Source: Streptomyces albus subsp. albus (GTDB lineage: Bacteria > Actinomycetota > Actinomycetes > Streptomycetales > Streptomycetaceae). Taken from it: a stretch of 64,000 nucleotides of DNA. The notes under the pieces were generated by a model. That model did not search any database. It saw only the letters and a list, made by a program, of their open reading frames with translations, and was not told the origin of the DNA. The position numbers and the translations under genes were made by a program. Below are positions 1 through 7,507 of this stretch, one piece after another. Positions within the stretch are counted from its first letter, which is position 1, and every line of letters begins with the position of its first letter. The stretch is taken from positions 124,001-188,000 of the forward strand of contig NZ_JODR01000003.1 in NCBI RefSeq assembly GCF_000725885.1. The letters are read 5' to 3'.

Positions 1-287
1 ACATGCTTCTGCGGCTGGAGTCCGCGCGGCTGCTGCTGTTCAAGGCCGCCGCCGGGATCGACGCCGGCTCCCAGGACGAGGTGGCGCCTGCCCTCGCCAA
101 GCTGGCGGTCAGCGAGGCGGCTGTCCAGCTGGGACTGGACGCGGTCCAGGTGCGCGGCGCTTTGGGCATCCTCGACGGCGAGGCGGAGACGCTGCTGCGG
201 GACGCGCTGCCGTCGCGGATCTTCTCGGGCACCAACGACATCCAGAAGAACAACATCGCCCGCGCGCTGGGCCTCTCCCGCCGCTGA
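1..287 (+). CDS. Acyl-CoA dehydrogenase family protein, C-terminal end only
   Basis: Only about the last 95 residues are present; the gene starts left of the window. The final helix carries the ACAD-type signature [18 protein letters not shown], which in this flavoprotein family precedes the C-terminus. Enzymes of this fold oxidise acyl-CoA or carrier-bound acyl or aminoacyl thioesters to alpha,beta-unsaturated products, and in biosynthetic clusters they also oxidise carrier-bound prolyl groups. It runs in the same direction as the RedY-like gene about 110 bases downstream and faces the KAS/aminotransferase operon, so it probably belongs to the same cluster. The catalytic Glu and FAD-binding parts lie outside the window, so the substrate cannot be judged. 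Confidence 0.8.
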   Translation, partial: MLLRLESARLLLFKAAAGIDAGSQDEVAPALAKLAVSEAAVQLGLDAVQVRGALGILDGEAETLLRDALPSRIFSGTNDIQKNNIARALGLSRR

Positions 288-399
288 GCGGGGCCCGCGC
301 CCCTGCCCTCACCCTTCCCTCACCAGAGAGCCATTCGCCCGCTCAGGAAACGCGTTCCCCCGGCGGGAGCGCTCCCCTCCGTCAGGAAGAAGGTCACAC

Positions 400-717
400 A
401 TGGAGTGCGTCGTCCACCGCATCCGGCTGCGCGAGGCGGCCGAGCACGAGCGGTTCGAGAAGTGGGTGCGGGAGGTGGACTACGCGGCCTGTCCGCAGCT
501 GCCCAGTGTGGTCTCCTTCTCCGTTCATCGGGTCTCGCTCGCGGCGGACGCGCCCGTGCACTACTTCGAGGTCATCCAGGTGACGTCACAGGCCGCCTTC
601 GCGGCGGACGCGGCCGGGGACGTCTTCCGCGGTCTGGAGGCGGAGTTCGGCACGATGGCCGAGGTCGTGGACGAACTGGCCGGCGAGCGTGTCGGCGCGG
701 GGTACGCCGCCGGCTGA
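400..717 (+). CDS. RedY-like small protein (dimeric alpha/beta-barrel type)
   Basis: A 105-residue protein opening MECVVHRIRLREAAEHERFE and containing the block VSFSVHRV and later HYFEVIQVTS. I recognise this pattern as that of RedY-like proteins, first named from the undecylprodigiosin (red) cluster and found in several alkaloid clusters. I do not know an established reaction for the family. The size and strand pattern fit a dimeric alpha+beta barrel. The ATG has a purine-rich RBS (ggaagaagg) about 7 bases upstream. It follows the acyl-CoA dehydrogenase on the same strand and ends at a strong hairpin shared with the convergent KAS II gene. A generic EthD/ABM-like monooxygenase is the main alternative. 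Confidence 0.7.
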   Translation: MECVVHRIRLREAAEHERFEKWVREVDYAACPQLPSVVSFSVHRVSLAADAPVHYFEVIQVTSQAAFAADAAGDVFRGLEAEFGTMAEVVDELAGERVGAGYAAG

Positions 718-749
718 ACCGCGGCCCGCCCGCCGCCGGCACAGCGGCC

Positions 750-790
750 AGGGCCCCGACCCGGGATGGCGGATTCCGGGTCGGGGCCCT
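750..790. terminator. Bidirectional hairpin terminator
   Basis: Perfect 15-bp inverted repeat (750-764 against 776-790) with an 11-nt loop. It lies between the convergent stops of the RedY-like gene at 717 and the KAS II gene at 835, so it can stop transcription from both sides. There is no T-tract, which is common in Streptomyces. Confidence 0.85.
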
Positions 791-834
791 GACGTGTGCC
801 CGTGCGGGCCGGGGAAGGGAGCGGCCGACGCCGC

Positions 835-2076
835 TCAGGCGGCTGTCAGCAGCAGCACCGCGTTCTGCCCGCCGAAGCCGAAGGAGTTGCTGACGGCGGC
901 CCGCACCTCGCCCTCGCGGGGCGCCTTGGCCACCACGTCGATCTCCGCCTGCGGGTCCTGGCTGTCCAGGTTCGCGGTCGGCGGGACGAGTCCGTGCTCG
1001 ACCGTCAGCGCGGTGAGGGCCGCCTCGATGGCCCCGGCCGCGCCCAGCGCGTGCCCGAGCACTCCCTTGACCGAGGTCACCGAAGGCCGCTCCCCCAGCA
1101 CACGGCGGACCAGCCGGGCCTCCGTCACATCGTTGAGCGGTGTGGAGGTGCCGTGCGCGTTGACGTGGTCGATGTCCTGCGGGCCCAGGTCCGCGTCGGC
1201 CAGTGCGGCGCGCAGGGCCAGTTCGGCGCCGGCGCCCTCGGGGTCGGGCGCGGTGGGGTGGTGGGCGTCCGCCGAGGCGCCGTAGCCGCTCACCCGGGCC
1301 CGGACACGGGCGCCCCGCGCGCGGGCGTCCTCGGGGCGTTCCAGCACCAGTACGGCGGCGCCCTCGGCGAGGACGAAGCCGTCCCGCTGCGCGTCGAAGG
1401 GGCGGGAGGCGCCGGTGATGTCGTCGTGGCGGGCGGACAGTGCTCCCATCTGGCTGAAGCCGGTGGCGAGGGAGGGTGTCATGCACGCCTCCGTGCCGCC
1501 GGTCACGACCACGTCGCAGGCGCCGCTGCGCAGCAGTTCACGGGCGGTCCCCACGGCGGTGGTACCCGAGGCGCAGGCGGTGGCGGTGACCAGGTTGGGG
1601 CCGCGGGCGCCGAGTTCCAGCGCGATGTGCCCGGCGGACATGTTCGGGGCGAGCAGGGGGATGAGGAGCGGCGACACCCGCTCGGGGCCCTGCTCGCGCA
1701 GCACGTCGTACTGCTTCTCCCAGCTCGCGGCGCCGCCCAGGCCGCAGCCGAGCACCACCCCCACCCGGGCGCCGTCCCAGGTGTCCGTGTCGAGCCCGGC
1801 GTCGGCAACGGCCTCGGCGGCGGCCACGAGGGCGAACTGGTTGCACCGGTCCAGCCGCCACGCCTTGCGCCGGCCGATGAGTGCGGCACCGTCGAAGCCG
1901 GGCACCGGGCAGCCGAACCGGGCCGGTACCGCCGCCAGACCGGGCACCTGGGCCGCCGCGGTGCCGGCGGCCTCGCACACGCGCTCCCAGCAGACCGCGG
2001 TGCCCACTCCGGCGGCCGTCACCATGCCCACTCCGGTGACGGCCGCGTCGAACGGTTCGCGCGGAGTGCCGGGCAT
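835..2076 (-). CDS. Beta-ketoacyl-ACP synthase II (KAS II / FabF-like)
   Basis: A 413-residue condensing enzyme with a complete KAS I/II triad: Cys168 in VTATACASGT, His308 in HVNAHGTST and His342 in GVLGHALGAAG, followed by the C-terminal SFGFGGQNA. It should extend an ACP-bound acyl chain by decarboxylative Claisen condensation with malonyl-ACP. Because Cys168 is intact it is a working KS rather than a chain-length factor, and no second KS is visible in this window. The ATG at 2076 overlaps the ACP stop by one base (TGATG), so the two are translationally coupled. With the ACP and KAS III upstream it forms a small dedicated FAS II or type II PKS set, comparable to RedR/RedQ/RedP of prodiginine clusters. 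Confidence 0.93.
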   Translation of the reverse strand: MPGTPREPFDAAVTGVGMVTAAGVGTAVCWERVCEAAGTAAAQVPGLAAVPARFGCPVPGFDGAALIGRRKAWRLDRCNQFALVAAAEAVADAGLDTDTWDGARVGVVLGCGLGGAASWEKQYDVLREQGPERVSPLLIPLLAPNMSAGHIALELGARGPNLVTATACASGTTAVGTARELLRSGACDVVVTGGTEACMTPSLATGFSQMGALSARHDDITGASRPFDAQRDGFVLAEGAAVLVLERPEDARARGARVRARVSGYGASADAHHPTAPDPEGAGAELALRAALADADLGPQDIDHVNAHGTSTPLNDVTEARLVRRVLGERPSVTSVKGVLGHALGAAGAIEAALTALTVEHGLVPPTANLDSQDPQAEIDVVAKAPREGEVRAAVSNSFGFGGQNAVLLLTAA

Positions 2077-2312
2077 CAGACGCCCACCAGCTTGGACTCG
2101 ATGACCTTGGCGGCCCGGGCCATGGTGTCCTCCGGGCCCAGCTCGTCGTCGCCGACGGAGACGCCGAACTCCTGCTGCACGGCGAGCGTCAGCTCGACCA
2201 GGGCCAGCGAGTCGAACTCCAGGTGGGTGAAGGTGTGGTCGGGCTCCACCTCGTCGGCGCCGATGCCGAAGCCGCTCAGCAGGCCCACGAAACGCTCGTA
2301 CACATCGCTCAT
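2076..2312 (-). CDS. Acyl carrier protein
   Basis: A 78-residue acidic, helical carrier protein with the phosphopantetheine attachment site at Ser35 in EFDSLALVEL. A longer reading frame extends upstream, but the ATG at 2312 gives the normal ACP length and has a GGAG ribosome-binding site about 9 bases upstream. It should carry the growing chain between the KAS III starter enzyme, the KAS II elongating enzyme and the SRPBCC cyclase. Its stop overlaps the KAS II start. It lies about 115 bases downstream of the KAS III gene, the widest gap in the operon, so an internal promoter or processing site there is possible but not evident. Confidence 0.94.
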   Translation of the reverse strand: MSDVYERFVGLLSGFGIGADEVEPDHTFTHLEFDSLALVELTLAVQQEFGVSVGDDELGPEDTMARAAKVIESKLVGV

Positions 2313-2426
2313 CGTCTTCACTCCGTAGCTTCGGGTCGGTCGTGCGTGCATGCGGTCGGTCGGGGGACGGCGGGCCGGGTGCGCGCCGGGCCGCGGTGCG
2401 CGGGGCGGCACGGCGGCCCGCCGGGG

Positions 2427-3440
2427 TCAGTGCGGGCTGATGCCGGGCCAGTTCAAGGCGGCGGCGCCCCAGGTGAGGCCGCCGCCGAAGGCGCAGGTCA
2501 CCACGCGGTCGCCGGGGCGCAGCGCACCGCCGGCGGCGGCGTCGGCGAGGGCGAGCGGCACGGAGGCGGCGGCGGTGTTCCCCACCCGGTCCAGGTGCAC
2601 GTGGCAGCGGGACCGGGGCAGTCCCAGCAGATCGGCGACGGCGTAGAGGATCCGCACGTTCGCCTGGTGCGCGACCAGCAGGTCGATGCCCTCGACGCCC
2701 CAGCCGCGGCGCTCCGCCACCTGTCGGGAGGCCGCGGCCATCCGCTCCACGGCGTTGCGGAAGACCTTCTTGCCCTCCATCCGGAAGTACGGGTCGCTCA
2801 GGTGGGCGGTCCCGGGCCGCACCGGGTCGCGGGAGCCGCCGGAGGGCACCCGGATCAGGTCGGCGCCGGTGCCGTCGCTGGCGAGCACGAGGGGGCCGAG
2901 CGCGCCGGGTTCGTCGGCGGTGCCGGCCCGCAGCACGACGGCTCCGGCGCCGTCGCCGAAGAGGGCGCGGGTGGAGCGGTCGGCCGGGTCGAGGATGCGC
3001 GAGTAGGTGTCGGCCCCTACGACCAGTACGGTGCCGGCCAGGCCGGCCGCCAGGAATCCGGCGCCGGTGGCCAGCGCGTACAGGAATCCGGTGCACACCG
3101 CCCCCACGTCGAGGGCGGGGACGGTGCCGAGTCCGAGTTCGGCGGCGATCAGCGGCGCGGTGGCCGGGCACGGCCGGTCGGGTGTGGTGGTGGCCAGGAT
3201 CAGCGCGTCGGCGTGGTCCGTGCCGGCGGATTTGAGCGCCCGCCGGGCGGCCTCCACGGCCAGGTCGGAGGTCGCGGTACCGGGTTCGGCCACGTGGCGG
3301 CGCCCGATGCCGGTGCGGGTGCGGATCCAGGTGTCGGAGGTATCCAGTCCGCGGCTCAGCTCCTCGTTGGTGACGATCCGTGGGGGCAGCCAGCCGCCCA
3401 GACCGCACAGGACGGGTGTGGGAGGGTGCGCAGACGCCAT
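2427..3440 (-). CDS. Beta-ketoacyl-ACP synthase III (FabH-like)
   Basis: A 337-residue thiolase-fold initiator with the full FabH triad: Cys116 in GAVCTGF, His258 in LLVAHQANVRI and Asn288 in VGNTAAASVPL. FabH enzymes condense an acyl-CoA starter with malonyl-ACP, so this enzyme probably selects the starter unit for the ACP and KAS II that follow. The ATG at 3440 lies 11 bases after the cyclase stop with an AGGGG sequence upstream. Some FabH-like proteins in antibiotic clusters transfer acyl groups or form esters instead. The intact triad supports true condensation, but the starter cannot be read from the sequence. Confidence 0.92.
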   Translation of the reverse strand: MASAHPPTPVLCGLGGWLPPRIVTNEELSRGLDTSDTWIRTRTGIGRRHVAEPGTATSDLAVEAARRALKSAGTDHADALILATTTPDRPCPATAPLIAAELGLGTVPALDVGAVCTGFLYALATGAGFLAAGLAGTVLVVGADTYSRILDPADRSTRALFGDGAGAVVLRAGTADEPGALGPLVLASDGTGADLIRVPSGGSRDPVRPGTAHLSDPYFRMEGKKVFRNAVERMAAASRQVAERRGWGVEGIDLLVAHQANVRILYAVADLLGLPRSRCHVHLDRVGNTAAASVPLALADAAAGGALRPGDRVVTCAFGGGLTWGAAALNWPGISPH

Positions 3441-3451
3441 CGCGGTTCCCC

Positions 3452-3940
3452 TCAGCGGTCCACGGCCGCCGGCGTCCGGCCGGGCTCCTCGTCACCGGCG
3501 CTCTGGTCGTCGGCGACCGACCGGGCGTCGGCGAACATGCCGCGCACCACACAGGCGATGGTCTCCTTGATGACCCGCTCGGCCACCGGGTCGAGGATGC
3601 CCGCGAGGCTGGGGATGCCGAAGTCGAAGCCGGCGCGGAAGGTGATCCGCGATCCTCCGCCGTCCCGCGCGGTGACGCGCCATTCGCCGGTGAAGTCCTC
3701 GAAGTCGCCGTCCTGCTGGGCGAAGACGATGGTGCCGGCCTCCGGGTCGGCGTGGTCGGTCTCGGTCCAGCGCAGGATGCCGTTGCGGAAGTACACCTCC
3801 CAGTCGCTGCTGTCCCCGTGGGTCACCACTGCGCGGATGTCGGGCGCCAGCTGCGGGTAGCGGTCGAAGGCGCGGACCGCGTCGAACGCCTCCCGCGGTG
3901 CGGTGCCCGGAAGGTCCATCGTCAACTGAACGCTACGCAT
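3452..3940 (-). CDS. SRPBCC / START-fold polyketide cyclase-dehydrase-like protein
   Basis: A 162-residue protein beginning MRSVQLTMDLPGTAPREAFD. The pattern is an N-terminal beta strand, then helix AFDAVRAFDRYPQLAP, then antiparallel strands and a long C-terminal helix, which is typical of the SRPBCC (Bet v 1-like) superfamily that includes single-domain polyketide aromatases/cyclases. An upstream in-frame ATG at 3997 exists, but the 3940 start matches family length and keeps only an 8-base overlap with the aminotransferase stop. In this operon it probably shapes or dehydrates the ACP-bound ketoacyl chain. A lipid-binding or coenzyme Q-binding-like role cannot be excluded. The C-terminal 20 residues are acidic and look disordered. 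Confidence 0.75.
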   Translation of the reverse strand: MRSVQLTMDLPGTAPREAFDAVRAFDRYPQLAPDIRAVVTHGDSSDWEVYFRNGILRWTETDHADPEAGTIVFAQQDGDFEDFTGEWRVTARDGGGSRITFRAGFDFGIPSLAGILDPVAERVIKETIACVVRGMFADARSVADDQSAGDEEPGRTPAAVDR

Positions 3941-5267
3941 GTGCGGTACCGCCTTGCTGGGTCGGGAGGGAACGGGCTGCCTGCGCGCGGCAGGCACGGT
4001 CGAACGCCTCGCACAGGAACTCCTCGTCGGAGGGGGTCAGGACGGCCGGCGGGGTGAAGCGCAGCACCATGTGCGAGTTGAGGGAGTGGTTGGCGATGAC
4101 GCCCTGCTCGATCAGTTCGATGAGCAGTTCCCCGGCCGGTCCGGGTTCGGTGAACTCGACGCCGATGAGCAGGCCGCGTCCGCGTACCTCGCGCACCAGC
4201 CCGGCCAGGTGGGTGTGGGCGATACGGCGCAGTTCGGGCAGCAGCCGCTCCCCCAGCTCGTGGGCACGGCCGACCAGACCGTCCTCCTCGGTGGCGGCGA
4301 GCGCGCCGCGTACCGCGGCCATGGCCAGGGGGGTGCCGGAGAAGGTGGAGGTGTGCAGGTAGGGGTCCTTGTCGAAGGCGGCGAACGCCTCCGGGGTGGC
4401 CACCAGCGCGGAGACGGGCAGCACTCCGCCGCCCAGCCCCTTGCCGGTGAGCAGGATGTCGGGGGTGACGCCTTCGCGGTCGGCACCCCACCAGGTGCCC
4501 AGCCGTCCCAGGCCGGTCTGGATCTCGTCGAGGACGAAGAGGGCCCCGTGGCGGCGGCACAGCCGCTCCACGTCCTTGAGGTAGCCGTCCGGCGGGACGA
4601 TCACCCCGGCCTCGCCCTGCACCGGTTCCAGCACGACGCAGGCCCGGCCGGCGGGCAGGGTCCGCAGCATCTCCTCCAGGGCCGCCGCGTCGCCGTAGGG
4701 GACGTGATCGACGCCGGGCAGCAGCGGGCGGAACGGCTCCTGGAAGACGTCCTTGCCGGTGAGGCTGAGGGCGCCGGTGGTCTTGCCGTGGTAGCCCTGG
4801 TGGGCGGCCACCAGCCGGTCGCGGCCCAGGGTGCGGGCCAGTTTGATCGCCGCCTCGACGGCCTCGGCCCCGCCGCAGGCGAAGTGGACCCGCTCCAGTC
4901 CTCGCGGGGTGCGGGCGACCAGCGCCTCGGCGGCCCGGGCGGCCTGCGGTTCCAGGAAGAGCCGGGTGGCCACCGGGTGCCTGGCCAGTTGCGCCTCGAC
5001 GTGCCGGACGACGGTCGGGTGCCGGGCGCCCATCAGGAAGACGCCGTAGCCGCCGCAGTTGAGGAAGCGGCGGCCCTGTTCCCCGGTGACCCAGGCCCCT
5101 TCGGACTCCAGCTCGACGTGCTTGCCGAACAGCTCGCCGAGGGTGGCCCGGCCCTTGCTCATGGTGGTGCGGTAGAGCCGGATCAGGGTGTCCGCGTCGT
5201 CCTGGGTCCCGGCGGGAGCGGCGGCGGCCGGGGCGGAGGCGGGTGCGGAGGTCGGGACGGTCGTCAC
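3933..5267 (-). CDS. Class III PLP-dependent aminotransferase
   Basis: A 444-residue fold-type I enzyme with the class III signature FVLDEIQTGLGR (Asp247 to the pyridine nitrogen) and the PLP lysine Lys276 in LLTGKGLGGG. Relatives act on ornithine, acetylornithine, 4-aminobutyrate, or aldehyde and ketone groups of biosynthetic intermediates. The GTG at 5267 overlaps the aldehyde dehydrogenase stop (GTGA), so the two are made together. An aldehyde produced on the acyl chain by the neighbouring ALDH-family enzyme could be its substrate, giving an amine or, after cyclisation, a cyclic imine; that pairing is inference. The first 20 residues are Ala/Pro-rich and probably disordered. A longer frame upstream is only a shadow of the ALDH gene. 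Confidence 0.9.
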   Translation of the reverse strand: MTTVPTSAPASAPAAAAPAGTQDDADTLIRLYRTTMSKGRATLGELFGKHVELESEGAWVTGEQGRRFLNCGGYGVFLMGARHPTVVRHVEAQLARHPVATRLFLEPQAARAAEALVARTPRGLERVHFACGGAEAVEAAIKLARTLGRDRLVAAHQGYHGKTTGALSLTGKDVFQEPFRPLLPGVDHVPYGDAAALEEMLRTLPAGRACVVLEPVQGEAGVIVPPDGYLKDVERLCRRHGALFVLDEIQTGLGRLGTWWGADREGVTPDILLTGKGLGGGVLPVSALVATPEAFAAFDKDPYLHTSTFSGTPLAMAAVRGALAATEEDGLVGRAHELGERLLPELRRIAHTHLAGLVREVRGRGLLIGVEFTEPGPAGELLIELIEQGVIANHSLNSHMVLRFTPPAVLTPSDEEFLCEAFDRACRAQAARSLPTQQGGTAHA

Positions 5268-7006
5268 GAGGCGGCTCCGTGGGAGGGGCGGGCGTCGGCG
5301 GCACCGGCGTCGCGGGGCTCGCTCGCGTCCGCGTCGCCGAACAGGGCCCGCCAGGCGCCGAACACCGCGTCCCGGGGCCGTGAACCGCTGCTGATGCTGA
5401 CGCCCTGGATGTGGGAGGTGCGCAGGATCGGGTAGTTGGCCTCGCCGAAGACGCCTCCGGTCAGTCCGGTGCCGCCGTGGGTGGGCAGGCACGGCAGGAA
5501 GCCGATGTGCGAGTCGTTCACCTTCAGCAGGCCGCCGTTGCGGACCCGCGCGGTGAAGTGCTCGACGACGGCGGGGTCGCGGGCCCACAGCGAGTTGCGC
5601 AGCCCGTAGGCGTTGGAGTCGACGAACTCGGTGAACAGCCGCAGCAGTTCCTCGTCGGAGGCGGGTTCGGCGACGACGACGGGCAGCAGCGGGAAGAACG
5701 TCTCGTGACGTACGGCGTCCATCTCGCGTGCCCCGGCCAGGCCCCGGACCACCAGGACGGTGGGTTCCAGGAAGATGCCGTACGGGTCGCGTGTACCGTC
5801 CAGCTGCATCGCGTGCCCGCCGCACAGCACTTCGGCGCCCTTGGCGCGGGCGTCCTCCAGGCACTGGAAGAATTTCTCGTTACGCAGCACGGGGGTGAGC
5901 AGGACGTCGGGGTCCCCGGGCCGGCCGGGCCGTATGTGGCGTACCTGCCGGGTGAGTTCGTCCAGCAGCGCGGGCGCGACGTCAGGGTGCACCAGCACCT
6001 GATTGGGAATCATGCACAGCTGTCCGGAGCCGTAGAAACTCTCGGTCAGTGCTTCCGCGGCGAGTGCCGCGTCGGCGTCCTTCCAGACCGTCACCACGTC
6101 GTTCCCGGCCAGTTCGAGGATCGGTTTCTTGCCGTGTTCGACGCAGCGCTTTTCGAAGGCGATTCCGTTCTCGCTGCTGCCGAAGTAGATGATGTCGTCC
6201 ACTTCGGGGCTCTCCAGCCAGGTGTTGAGCATCGGCGCGGGATCGCCGCACACCACGTTGAGCACCCCGGCCGGTGCGCCGAGTTCCTCCAGTACCGGAA
6301 CGACGATCTCCTGGAGCACGTACATCACTCCGAGCGGGCCGCTGCGCGGTGCCCGCACCACCAGCGAGTTGCCGGCCATCAGGGAGGTGACGCCGAGGAC
6401 GGCGCTGGAGAGCGGGGCGTTCTGCGGAGGGTTGAGGCAGACCACACCGTCCGGCTGCCTGCGCACCTGGAGCCGGCGCTCGCCGTGGGTGAACTCCTGG
6501 AGCATCCGCGAGCGGTAGAAGGCGACCGATTCGGGACCGAAGGCGTCCAGCATGCCGGAGACCTGCCAGCGCGCGAGGGGCAGCGGGTGCCCTTCCTGGA
6601 CGAGCACCCGGGCGATGTCCCGGGCCCGGTCGGCCAGCCGGACGCGGAGCAGTTCCGCGAACCGGACGAGACGGGTGTCCAGTGGCACCGCACACCATTC
6701 GGGAGCGGCGGCAGCGGCTGCCTTGACAGCCAGTTCGACGGTTTCCCGGTCCGCCTTTGCGACTTTCCCGACGATGGCGGGCGGCAGTTCCCCGGGTGCG
6801 GTCCTGCCCTGCTCCAATTGCCGTTTCAGTCGCAGGCTCGCGAAGACGTCGTCGAGCAGTGACTCGGAATCCAGTACGTAGACCCAGTCGCTTCCGCTCA
6901 CCTGCTTGCCGTTGACATATGAGTGGTAGGTGCGCGGCGGTTCCGGTTTTCCGGGCCCTGCGGACCGCCACTCGGTTTGCGTACTGGAATCATCCGTACT
7001 GCGCAC
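5264..7006 (-). CDS. Aldehyde dehydrogenase superfamily protein (possible acyl-thioester reductase)
   Basis: About 580 residues from a GTG at 7006 preceded by AAGGGGAG; an alternative GTG at 7099 would add 31 residues. ALDH landmarks are the Asn of NPPQNAP (about 195), the general base Glu298 in ILELAGND and the nucleophile Cys331 in GSGQLCMIPN. About 100 extra N-terminal residues precede the ALDH core. Canonical ALDHs oxidise aldehydes, but relatives in acyl-reducing pathways take thioesters to aldehydes using the same Cys. Given the KAS/ACP genes and the overlapping aminotransferase, reduction of an acyl thioester to an aldehyde is an attractive inference. It is the first gene of the operon. 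Confidence 0.82.
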   Translation of the reverse strand: MRSTDDSSTQTEWRSAGPGKPEPPRTYHSYVNGKQVSGSDWVYVLDSESLLDDVFASLRLKRQLEQGRTAPGELPPAIVGKVAKADRETVELAVKAAAAAAPEWCAVPLDTRLVRFAELLRVRLADRARDIARVLVQEGHPLPLARWQVSGMLDAFGPESVAFYRSRMLQEFTHGERRLQVRRQPDGVVCLNPPQNAPLSSAVLGVTSLMAGNSLVVRAPRSGPLGVMYVLQEIVVPVLEELGAPAGVLNVVCGDPAPMLNTWLESPEVDDIIYFGSSENGIAFEKRCVEHGKKPILELAGNDVVTVWKDADAALAAEALTESFYGSGQLCMIPNQVLVHPDVAPALLDELTRQVRHIRPGRPGDPDVLLTPVLRNEKFFQCLEDARAKGAEVLCGGHAMQLDGTRDPYGIFLEPTVLVVRGLAGAREMDAVRHETFFPLLPVVVAEPASDEELLRLFTEFVDSNAYGLRNSLWARDPAVVEHFTARVRNGGLLKVNDSHIGFLPCLPTHGGTGLTGGVFGEANYPILRTSHIQGVSISSGSRPRDAVFGAWRALFGDADASEPRDAGAADARPSHGAAS

Positions 7007-7197
7007 GCCGCTCCCCTTGCGTGTAAGGACTCCGGTCTTCCGGGTGCACCGGCCGAAACGGGACGCGGAATATATTTCCAGTGCTTCCTGATAGGGCACT
7101 GAAATCTCGATGACGTCCGGTTCCCGCCCCTTTCCCGGAGGGCGGCCGGAGAGCGAAGGGGACGGCGGCAGGGCAGCGGCCGGACGCGCCCGGCAAG

Positions 7198-7239
7198 CCG
7201 GTCAGCGTCGGCCGTCGGCCGTCGGCCGTCGCTGACCGG
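7198..7239. repeat. Inverted repeat enclosing three tandem TCGGCCG heptads
   Basis: Arms ccggtcagcg (7198-7207) and cgctgaccgg (7230-7239) pair perfectly. The 22-base loop is three consecutive copies of TCGGCCG plus one base. It lies about 190-230 bases upstream of the ALDH start. SARP activators recognise heptameric direct repeats, but normally with spacers giving an 11-bp period. These heptads are contiguous, so a SARP site is only a possibility. Confidence 0.7.
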
Positions 7240-7316
7240 TCACCCGGCGTCGGCGCGTGGAGCGGACAGCGGCGGCCGGGGTGACACGGTCCGCCCCGAC
7301 TGTTATTTTGGTCGCG

Positions 7317-7329
7317 TGACTAACTTAGT
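7317..7329. promoter_or_regulatory. Short palindrome gactaa-c-ttagtc
   Basis: A perfect 6-bp inverted repeat around one base inside an unusually AT-rich patch (ttattttggtcgcg just before it). Its position between the SARP terminator and the operon leader suggests an operator, but no regulator can be assigned. Confidence 0.4.
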
Positions 7330-7423
7330 CGTCCGAGCAAGTCGGTGGAGCCGCGCCGGGGCACCGCCCGCACCCCGCGCCCTCGCACCCGCCGCGCCCG
7401 GGCGCCCCGCAGCCCGGCACGCG

Positions 7424-7470
7424 CGAGGCCGGGTGCGCGACCGGCGGAACCGGCCGCGCACCCGGCCTCG
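7424..7470 (-). terminator. Hairpin terminator after the SARP gene
   Basis: A 16-bp perfect inverted repeat (7424-7439 and 7455-7470) whose loop can form a further short CCGG stem. It lies 38 bases beyond the stop of the SARP gene and would separate it from the biosynthetic operon. Confidence 0.8.
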
Positions 7471-7507
7471 GCACGGCGCGCACGGCCCGCCGGCCGTGCG
7501 CCACCCC

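Larger units (their letters stand above)
7007..7507 (-). promoter_or_regulatory. Upstream region of the biosynthetic operon
   Basis: A 501-base gene-free stretch between the ALDH start and the SARP stop. It should contain the operon promoter. Three structures are listed separately: a hairpin with three TCGGCCG heptads in its loop (7198-7239), a short palindrome in an AT-richer patch (7317-7329) and the SARP gene terminator (7424-7470). I could not fix -10 and -35 boxes with confidence. Confidence 0.55.

Noticed and set aside
1..7006. Assigning the cluster to a prodiginine (red-type) pathway
   Set aside because: RedY-like and KAS/ACP genes fit, but the PCP, prolyl-activating and condensing (RedH-like) genes are not seen, and the ALDH/aminotransferase/cyclase trio is foreign to it.
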